Assembly (NCBI RefSeq): GCF_031426495.1
Contig: NZ_JANPLK010000011.1
Span: 1 to 12,160, forward strand
Source: Gemmatimonas sp.
GTDB taxonomy: Bacteria; Gemmatimonadota; Gemmatimonadetes; Gemmatimonadales; Gemmatimonadaceae
Direction of reading: 5' to 3'
Length of the DNA stretch: 12,160 nt
Positions within the stretch are counted from its first letter, which is position 1; each line of letters starts with the position of its first letter. The notes below the pieces were generated by a model. The model searched no databases. It was not told the origin of the DNA and was given only the letters and a program-made list of their open reading frames with translations. Position numbers and translations under genes: made by a program. Positions 6,577 through 12,160 of the stretch are shown here, in pieces.

Positions 6577-8901
6577 ATGAACTTTCCTTCGGGCGCGGTA
6601 CGGCGGGCACGCAGTCTTCGGTCGCTACTCCTCCCTGCCATGCTTCTCGCCCCTGCAGGATCGATTGGGATGCTGTGGCATGCTATCATGAGCGCGCCTC
6701 CGCCTGGTATCGCGCCAAGAAGCCAAGTGTTGGAATGGGGCGCTGCGCGTCGAGACGCGAGCCCATTTGTCGGGTTGAGCGTTAACCGTCCTCAGGTCGC
6801 TGCCGCCAACACTGCGCTGCAACGTCGCGGGACGGGACACGCAGTGGGTGTGCTCTCTGTTACCACGCTCGTGGACTATGGAGGCAGACGAGGGACGCTT
6901 GCCGTCGGCATCGCGACCGAGGGCTTTTTTAGGAGTCGGCTACTGCTGGACACTCCCATCGACTTGGCACGTGCGGATCGACCGTTCGTCGTTCTTTCAG
7001 ACAGTTTGGCGACGACGGTAGCATCTCGCGGAGGTACGTCGATTACGGTCAACGGGGTCGCTTTTGCCGTTCGAGGACGTGCACGAAGGGGATTTCGCGG
7101 ACTTGAGGCCGCGCAGAGCCAGCACGTATGGGTGCCAGACAAGTTTGCGGGATTGATCGATGCGTCCTTGCCGACGTCATTCGACGCCCCCCGGTCTGCG
7201 TCGTTGTCCGGGGCGTTGTTGCTTCCCGAAGGCGTGAGCGTGCCGTCCGACCCCCTTGCTGACCTCGATGCGCTTCCGGGCTATGTATCCGGGCCGCTAG
7301 TGGGCAGGCCGATAACCGGACTTGGGCGAGCGACGGCTATCATCATGCTTGAAGCGGCTCCGCTTTTGCTGAGCGGTGTGGCCACGCTATTCGTGGCCGC
7401 CGTGTTTACGCTAGTTCTCGCGGGCGCGAGCGAAACGAACGTCACTGCCCGCGCCACAGCCCTTCGGCTAGCGCTAGGCGCCTCGGCGAGCGATCTCCTA
7501 AGGGAAGAGTTAGCGAGATATGCACTTCTGGCACCCCTTCTCGGCGTGAGCTCTGTTCTATTCGCTGTTGGGGGCACATTCGCGATAGCGAAAAGCTTGG
7601 GCGTCGCCTCCTTGGTCAGCTCGCAAGTCGCGCTTGTCGGTGTCTCCATTCAGTGCGTCTTGGTCCTAGTACTGATCTGTGTCCGGCTTTCGATTACTCT
7701 TGCGTTCTTTCACAGCATCGACCTGTATCGCACGGTTCGACGGCGCGGTGCGTTTCGTACTGCCAGCCCGCTTTCCGGCGGCCCCGGGCTTCTACTCGTC
7801 GCGCAAGGGGCACTATCTGCCGGAGCGCTGCTGCTTGTCATCCCGCTTCTCGTAGCTCGCGGCGGCGACGTGCTTCAAGACCTTCTGCGACGTTGGCCCG
7901 CCGATCTCGTCATTATGCACATCTCGCCGGCGCCCGGCATCACTGAGCGCCGCGTGCTGGATGTCGCTATTTCCGCACGGAACGCGATACGTCGCAGTCC
8001 CGTGGCACAGACCGTCGGTGTGACTTCGTGGCTGCCAGGCGTATCCGGTGGAGGGATGGTACCAGTGCTTCATAAGCACAGCGGTTACGTAGACAGCGCA
8101 CGCGTTCAAATCGTTGTCGCTGATTCCTCAGGGCTCGCTCTTACGGCAGCTGAAGCACCGCCCACGCAGTATGAGTCGGAGAATGGTCCGTTAATCGTAA
8201 ACGCAGCCGCACGCGTCGCGCTTAACTTTCCGGCTTGTGGACAGCCAGGTTTGCTTCAGATCGGGGGACCAGACGTTTCAGTTCGCCGTGTTCAGCCCTC
8301 GTGCTTGTCGGCGAGATACGTTCCGGGCTCAGAGAGCGAGCAGCCACTGATTGCGACGGGTGCCCCCTCTGATTTCGATGGACTCAACAGCGCGTTGATC
8401 ATTGCTAAGCTCGCTCCCGGTGCAGCGATTGGGGATTTGGATGCGGTGCTCGTGAATGCATCCTTGGCAGATGTCAGCTCACCGATCTTCGTGACTGATG
8501 CGACGCGACAGGCGCAGCGAAATCGTTTTGTTCTTGCCATACTGCTATTGTTCGGCGGCATTAGCGGTGTCGCTATGTTGTTGAGCACGGCTCGGGCCAC
8601 CGGGCAGTTGGTTGCTGACATGCAGCGATCCTCGTTGGCGGTACGCTTTGCTGTTGGAGCGCCAATTGCTGTTTTGATCGGAGCGGTACTGCGCCGACCG
8701 GTGCAACTCGTGGCGCTAGGCTCCACCATTGGAGTGACTCTCGTCATCGCGAGCGGCGTGTCCCACAGCGAGGGAGCCTCTGTGGGCGCAGCGCTCGGTA
8801 CTGCAGTCGCGGTGGTCGCGATTTTTATCTTGGGAGCGCTCCCTCAACTTCTGCGTATGCAGCGCTATTCACACACTTCCGTCCTGCAGAAGGACCATTA
8901 G
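6577..8901 (+). CDS. Duplicated FtsX/MacB-type ABC transporter permease
   Basis: This 774-residue protein has two FtsX/MacB-like halves. Half one has a membrane helix at about 17-38, a periplasmic domain at 40-250 (with the WVPDKF segment seen in MacB-type domains), and helices near 258-283, 316-338 and 352-378. Half two has a helix at 403-427, a periplasmic domain at 430-645, and helices near 651-671, 693-727 and 736-757. Each half keeps the cytoplasmic coupling segment of the FtsX family: RATALRLALGAS..DLLR near 292-309, and a more diverged AVRFAVGAPIAVLIGAVLRR near 688-707. It resembles the duplicated orphan permeases common in Acidobacteriota and Gemmatimonadota. It lacks an ATPase domain, which is supplied by the gene at 10637. 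One polypeptide would stand for the usual permease dimer. Cysteines 554 and 576 may form a periplasmic disulfide. The start lies 12 nt after the upstream stop, with no clear ribosome-binding site. Confidence 0.86.
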   Translation: MNFPSGAVRRARSLRSLLLPAMLLAPAGSIGMLWHAIMSAPPPGIAPRSQVLEWGAARRDASPFVGLSVNRPQVAAANTALQRRGTGHAVGVLSVTTLVDYGGRRGTLAVGIATEGFFRSRLLLDTPIDLARADRPFVVLSDSLATTVASRGGTSITVNGVAFAVRGRARRGFRGLEAAQSQHVWVPDKFAGLIDASLPTSFDAPRSASLSGALLLPEGVSVPSDPLADLDALPGYVSGPLVGRPITGLGRATAIIMLEAAPLLLSGVATLFVAAVFTLVLAGASETNVTARATALRLALGASASDLLREELARYALLAPLLGVSSVLFAVGGTFAIAKSLGVASLVSSQVALVGVSIQCVLVLVLICVRLSITLAFFHSIDLYRTVRRRGAFRTASPLSGGPGLLLVAQGALSAGALLLVIPLLVARGGDVLQDLLRRWPADLVIMHISPAPGITERRVLDVAISARNAIRRSPVAQTVGVTSWLPGVSGGGMVPVLHKHSGYVDSARVQIVVADSSGLALTAAEAPPTQYESENGPLIVNAAARVALNFPACGQPGLLQIGGPDVSVRRVQPSCLSARYVPGSESEQPLIATGAPSDFDGLNSALIIAKLAPGAAIGDLDAVLVNASLADVSSPIFVTDATRQAQRNRFVLAILLLFGGISGVAMLLSTARATGQLVADMQRSSLAVRFAVGAPIAVLIGAVLRRPVQLVALGSTIGVTLVIASGVSHSEGASVGAALGTAVAVVAIFILGALPQLLRMQRYSHTSVLQKDH

Positions 8902-8910
8902 GAGATGTCC

Positions 8911-9318
8911 ATGCACCTCATTATTGCACTCTTGGCTTTGCTTGCCACGTCCTCGGCGCCGACGCAACCGGCGCCCGGTAGCGTCGGGTGCAAGTGGCGC
9001 CTCCGGGTGTTGGCTTCCGCTACGGATAGCAAGGTCCTTGCGACCGCCACTGGCCCGGCGGACTCATTGACGCTCGTCGGAGCGCAGAACAATCGAGTCG
9101 CGGCCCTTCGGCTCCCACCAAACATTTTGTCATCGCTCGAGCAGCGCAGCGGACCCATCCAGGGACGCGTGCTTGAGATCTCTGTAGGTGATTCCGTCGT
9201 GAGGCGTGCTACTCTAACTGGCGCCACTTTTCCGTCGCTGCTTCCGGTGGCGGAAGCATCAGCGATACGAGGTAGTCAAAAGTTACGGGGCTGTCTGCAA
9301 GCCGCCGCGAAGCCGTGA
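8911..9318 (+). CDS. Small exported two-cysteine protein, unknown
   Basis: This 135-residue protein has no family I recognise. Residues 1-15 form a short hydrophobic signal or anchor. The remainder is beta-rich in character, with exactly two cysteines far apart (27 and 128) that could close the mature protein as one disulfide. I choose the ATG at 8911 because AGGAG at 8900-8904 stands six bases before it. The ATG at 8905 touches that sequence directly and would add only Met-Ser. The gene lies nine bases after the permease stop and overlaps the fusion-protein gene by GTGA, so it is translated as part of the exporter block. Its position between permease and fusion protein suggests an accessory periplasmic subunit of the pump, or an immunity or chaperone protein. 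Confidence 0.7.
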   Translation: MHLIIALLALLATSSAPTQPAPGSVGCKWRLRVLASATDSKVLATATGPADSLTLVGAQNNRVAALRLPPNILSSLEQRSGPIQGRVLEISVGDSVVRRATLTGATFPSLLPVAEASAIRGSQKLRGCLQAAAKP

Positions 9319-10640
9319 GCGACCGAGGCCGCGAACGCTCATCGACGGAGCCAGTGCTCAGCACAAGCCGCTTTGCTCGCAACGACGAGGCCGTACATCG
9401 AGCGGGCGGATGGCGTCGATTCGCGACACGTGGATTCGCTATGCTCGGCGTTTCATTGATGGTCGCCGCTGCGCTTCTTGCGCGAGCAGTCTATGGAGCA
9501 CCGGTAAAGATCGCGCCAACTGAGCTTCACACGGTCAAATTGGTCGGCCAAGTGCGTTGGACCGTCCCCGCCGCCGCCGAGCTGACACGTGGCCAGGTCG
9601 AGATCGTCGCCTTGCCAGCCGCAGGACGTGTGGATCGACTTTGGCGCCGCGTTGGTGATAGCCTCTCGGTTGGGGACTCCATAGCCGCCTTTCTCAATCC
9701 GGAACTCACCGCATCGCTGTTTGATGCAGAGCAACGCCTGTTGCAAGCACGTGCCGATCATGAGGCTCAATCCAACGCAGCCCGAATTGAGCAACTCAAG
9801 CTGGACGACGATGTTGCCACTGCACGAACTCAGTTGCGGCGCACCCAGCAGCAGCTCCAGCTCATTGATCTGCTTATACCGAGACAGCTTGCTAGCGCGA
9901 CCGAGCGTGAGCAGAGTCTTTATGAAGTTCTGATGGCGACAGAGCACTTAGATCGCGCGGGACAGCGGAGAGAGCTCACTATTTCCGCCGCCGCAGCTCT
10001 CGCACGCTCCCGCTCGGACCAGCGCATCGCACTTGCGCGCGCGGTGGATCTGTGGCGCACTCGAATTGATCAGTTAACTATCCGCGCAGCCGGGCGCGGA
10101 GTTGTCAGCGACTTGTTCGTGGAGCCGGGACAATGGATCACGCAGGGCTCGCCAGTACTGCGGATTCGAACGGGTGAGGATCTTTTCGGCGAGGTAAAGC
10201 TCAGTGACATCGATGCAGCTGACGTTCGGGCAGGAAATGCTGTCATCGTGCGGTTTCGAACAGATTCCGCCGTTGGATCGGTGATTGGTGTCGATCCTGT
10301 AGCGAAGAGCGGCGTGGTAGCAGCCCGCTTCAGGGTTCCTAGAGCGACCGGCGATGCGCCTAAGGGCGAGTCGCTTGCAGACGTCGACATCGTGACCGCA
10401 TCTAGTTCGAACGTGCTTATCGTCAACGCCCCCGTTGGGGCACGGAGTAACACTTCCGGACGGGCGCTTGTTCTCGGCTCTGATCGGTCACACGCCGCGT
10501 GGCGGGCGGTTCGCTGGGGGCGTCGAACAGGCACGATGTTGGAAGTGCGAGGTGGCTTGAACATTGGCGAGATCATCATTATCACCTCGGACTCCCCTAC
10601 CCTGCAAGCACCCTCCCTACGGGTTCGGATCGGCGCATGA
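9315..10640 (+). CDS. MacA/HlyD-type periplasmic membrane fusion protein
   Basis: This 441-residue adaptor belongs to the membrane fusion family that links an inner-membrane ABC pump to the outer membrane. A cytoplasmic, charged N terminus (about 1-38) leads to one membrane helix at about 40-60. The split lipoyl (biotinyl-like) domain comprises VEIVALPAAGRVDRLW..VGDSLSVGDSI near 95-123 and IRAAGRGVVSDLFVEPGQ near 256-273. An alpha-helical hairpin rich in Gln, Arg and Leu (about 130-250) lies between them. A beta-barrel domain follows at about 288-345 (LFGEVKLSDIDAADVRAGN), then a membrane-proximal region to the C terminus. The order is the normal one for MacA/HlyD proteins. It starts with GTG inside the previous stop and ends in ATGA with the ATPase start. 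No TolC-like outer-membrane partner is encoded nearby, so a shared one would be needed. Confidence 0.88.
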   Translation: MSDRGRERSSTEPVLSTSRFARNDEAVHRAGGWRRFATRGFAMLGVSLMVAAALLARAVYGAPVKIAPTELHTVKLVGQVRWTVPAAAELTRGQVEIVALPAAGRVDRLWRRVGDSLSVGDSIAAFLNPELTASLFDAEQRLLQARADHEAQSNAARIEQLKLDDDVATARTQLRRTQQQLQLIDLLIPRQLASATEREQSLYEVLMATEHLDRAGQRRELTISAAAALARSRSDQRIALARAVDLWRTRIDQLTIRAAGRGVVSDLFVEPGQWITQGSPVLRIRTGEDLFGEVKLSDIDAADVRAGNAVIVRFRTDSAVGSVIGVDPVAKSGVVAARFRVPRATGDAPKGESLADVDIVTASSSNVLIVNAPVGARSNTSGRALVLGSDRSHAAWRAVRWGRRTGTMLEVRGGLNIGEIIIITSDSPTLQAPSLRVRIGA

Positions 10641-11320
10641 TCGGAGCTACCATAGTCCTTCGTGATCTTTCATTGATATATGAGACATCGCGGATTCGTA
10701 CGTCCGCAGTGACGAACCTTACTCTGACAATTGCGGCCGGCGATTATTGTGCGGTGATAGGGGAATCGGGCTCCGGCAAATCTTCGCTACTTGGAGTGTT
10801 GGCGCTATTGCAGCGACCCACTTACGGCTCTTACGATCTTGACGGGAGAGATTGCTTGACGCTGACAGCTCGTGAGCGCGCACAAATGCGTGCGACGGCC
10901 ATTGGTTTAGTATATCAGAGCAGTAACTTGGTGCCAGAGTTGACCTTGCTCGACAATGTTGCCTTGCCAATGCGCTACGCCCGAGTCAATAAAGAGGAGA
11001 GAGTCGCACGTGCTGCCGCGGCATTGGAGTCGGTGGGACTCGGCCATCGACTCAGTCACTTTCCAGATGAAGTGTCGGGCGGACAACAGCAGAGAGCGGC
11101 GATTGCTCGTACTATTGCGCAGAAGCCCCGCTTGCTGCTTGCAGATGAACCCACGGGTAATTTGGACTCCGAGAGCGGAGCAGAAGTCATGCGGCTTCTT
11201 GGGGAGCTGAACGCGGAGGGAACGACTGTGGTGCTGGTAACGCACTCTGAGGAGTATGCGCAGCGAGCGCGCAAACGAGTGCTCATGCGCGACGGCGCGG
11301 CTGTTCAGATCGGCGAATAG
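10637..11320 (+). CDS. MacB/LolD-type ABC transporter ATPase
   Basis: This 227-residue nucleotide-binding subunit should power the duplicated permease. Walker A GESGSGKS is at residues 42-49, the Q-loop glutamine in VYQSSNL at 94, the signature VSGGQQQR at 146-153, Walker B LLLADEP at 166-172 with catalytic Glu171, the D-loop NLD near 175-177 and the switch His203 in VTHS. All are intact. Length and the signature DEPTGNLDS fit the MacB/LolD/FtsE group that pairs with FtsX-type permeases. I place the start at 10637, where ATGA overlaps the fusion-protein stop. The open frame extends upstream to 10499, but those 46 codons lie inside the fusion-protein gene and precede the normal N terminus of the family. 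It is the last gene of the operon. Confidence 0.93.
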   Translation: MIGATIVLRDLSLIYETSRIRTSAVTNLTLTIAAGDYCAVIGESGSGKSSLLGVLALLQRPTYGSYDLDGRDCLTLTARERAQMRATAIGLVYQSSNLVPELTLLDNVALPMRYARVNKEERVARAAAALESVGLGHRLSHFPDEVSGGQQQRAAIARTIAQKPRLLLADEPTGNLDSESGAEVMRLLGELNAEGTTVVLVTHSEEYAQRARKRVLMRDGAAVQIGE

Positions 11321-11894
11321 AGTCTGGCCCGAACGCCTCGTGCCGACTCGGATCACCCTTGCTTCTCCTCGCCGGAGGTCCAAACCTCCGGGCGTGAGAG
11401 CCTATTCTGGTTCAACCCGAGGCGACTCAAGATGGTCCGGACGGCCGGGGCGGTGAGACGCTCACGCGTCGCGTTGTTGACCTCCAAGGTCATACGTCAC
11501 GTCCTCCAACTCCAATTCTGCCGCCGGATCGTGCTGACTGAACGCGACCAATGCCCCAAGCGCGATCAGGGGCTTCCCCGCGCCGACGCCAGCTGCATAT
11601 CGCAATAGGCTGTGCGTATGAAGCACATCGACGAGTATCTGCAATACCACCGCGGCCTTGATCGCGCCGCTGCGCCGTTCACCTCGAGCGGACGTGGAAG
11701 CGTTCCAGAACGAGTGTGAGCCCTCGGCTCCTCCCGGTCGCGCTGACGACGACCCTGTTCGTGCGCATCTCGCTGCGGGGATGCGGCAGCCCACGTTGCC
11801 GGATATTCGTACGCCCCCTTGATCTGACCGTGCGCGAGTCCGCCATCAACTGCGGGGCCTTCCCCATCGGTCAGGTCTTCGATCCGGACCCTCG
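11321..11894. other. Gene-poor region after the operon
   Basis: I see no gene I can support. Frames stay open on both strands, including 11566-11988 minus, but none shows a coherent domain, and several run into the repeats of the mobile-element end. A short plus-strand frame near 11402-11570 has a vaguely transposase-like basic tail, too weak to call. The stretch may be decayed mobile DNA between the operon and the element at the right edge. Confidence 0.45.
11372..11391 (+). terminator. Possible hairpin terminator without U-tract
   Basis: CCGGAGGT and ACCTCCGG form a perfect 8-bp stem around the 4-base loop CCAA, about 50 bp after the last operon gene. No run of T follows, so it is not a classic intrinsic terminator. 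It may slow polymerase or protect the mRNA 3' end. Confidence 0.4.
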
Positions 11895-11941
11895 GTGGAC
11901 ACCCAAAACCGGCCACTCGTGGACACCTGAAAACCGGCCAC
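11895..11941 (-). repeat. Two 24-bp-spaced repeats at a mobile-element end
   Basis: GTGGACACCCAAAACCGGCCAC (11895-11916) and GTGGACACCTGAAAACCGGCCAC (11919-11941) are near-identical and 24 bp apart. Read on the minus strand they give GTGGCCGGTTTT..GTGTCCAC units, a style seen at ends of IS21-type and related elements where the transposase binds several sites. Confidence 0.75.
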
Positions 11942-12008
11942 CACGACCGATGAGCTGAGGCGTTGACGGCGGTAGCGGTGAGTGTCAAGATAGTTGTCGT
12001 ATGACGTT

Positions 12009-12160
12009 CTATCCCGCGACGCCGGTGGCGCTCGCGGATCGTGCATCATTCAAGTACACTGTCGTCGGGCGCGACCAGTCGCGGGTGTTCCCGCGCCAGC
12101 GTTCCGGATGCTGCGTGCGCGCGGTCTGATACACCGTCGCGCGCTGCGCGAGGATCGCGA
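12009..12160 (-). CDS. Transposase C-terminal tail, partial at window edge
   Basis: The last 49 residues of a protein enter from the right edge and stop at 12009-12011. The segment RATVYQTARTQHPERW, then TRDWSRPTTVYLN, resembles the C-terminal tail of IS3-type DDE transposases (OrfB), where a HPER[FW] motif precedes a short proline-containing run ending in W/L-I/N-N. The catalytic core would lie outside the window. The following repeats at 11895-11941 support a mobile-element context. The assignment rests on a short motif. Confidence 0.5.
   Translation of the reverse strand, partial: AILAQRATVYQTARTQHPERWRGNTRDWSRPTTVYLNDARSASATGVAG

Larger units (their letters stand above)
11895..12160 (-). 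mobile_element. Mobile-element end, continues beyond window
   Basis: The repeats at 11895-11941 plus the transposase tail at 12009-12160 look like the downstream end of an insertion sequence read on the minus strand, with the rest beyond position 12160. The exact outer tip is uncertain; it should be near 11893-11897. Whether repeats and transposase tail belong to one element or to two nested ones cannot be decided from this window. Confidence 0.55.

Noticed and set aside
8905..8910. Start of the small two-cysteine protein at the first ATG
   Set aside because: The ribosome-binding AGGAG directly abuts this ATG. The second ATG at 8911 has proper spacing.
10499..10636. 46-codon N-terminal extension of the ABC ATPase
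   Set aside because: It overlaps the fusion-protein gene in another frame and lies before the normal start of this ATPase family. The ATGA overlap at 10637 gives a better start.

Overview
The window is GC-rich, with Sec and lipoprotein signals, an outer-membrane-type protein and a periplasm-spanning exporter. It therefore looks like a chromosomal or plasmid accessory region of a Gram-negative (diderm) bacterium. Base composition, the duplicated FtsX-type permease and the style of the lipoproteins suggest Gemmatimonadota or a relative such as Acidobacteriota. That placement is an impression, because no taxonomic marker is present.

Layout. Bases 1-565 hold no gene I can defend. A small four-helix membrane protein lies on the minus strand (566-994). 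Next is a chimera of two decayed insertion sequences (1050-2573): the right part of an IS21-type element (four 23-bp terminal repeats, intact istB, 3' end of istA) joined to the left part of an IS3-type element (end, start of orfA, in-frame stop). After a gene-poor stretch comes a secreted, probably outer-membrane beta-barrel protein (3052-3912). The right edge (about 11895-12160) holds another mobile-element end: two 24-bp-spaced repeats and the tail of a transposase, both read on the minus strand.

Between these scars lies the main content: seven plus-strand genes from 4309 to 11320. In order they encode a secreted 115-residue peptide with eight cysteines and a glycine-rich patch, a putative beta-propeller lipoprotein, a DsbA-like thiol oxidoreductase lipoprotein (CPAC, cis-Pro), a duplicated FtsX/MacB-type ABC permease, a small exported two-cysteine protein, a MacA/HlyD-type membrane fusion protein and a MacB/LolD-type ATPase. 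Three junctions are 4-nt stop/start overlaps (GTGA, GTGA, ATGA) and two more are separated by about 10 nt, so the last six genes look like one translationally coupled operon. The peptide gene sits 91 nt upstream in the same direction.

Proposed logic: the peptide enters the periplasm through Sec, is oxidised by the DsbA-like protein, and is moved onward by the ATPase/permease/fusion-protein pump. The propeller and the small two-cysteine protein would be accessory, chaperone or self-protection factors. MacAB export of a DsbA-dependent, disulfide-bonded toxin (E. coli heat-stable enterotoxin II) is a precedent for the mechanism. I do not recognise the peptide family, and this cassette is the best candidate for an undescribed system here.
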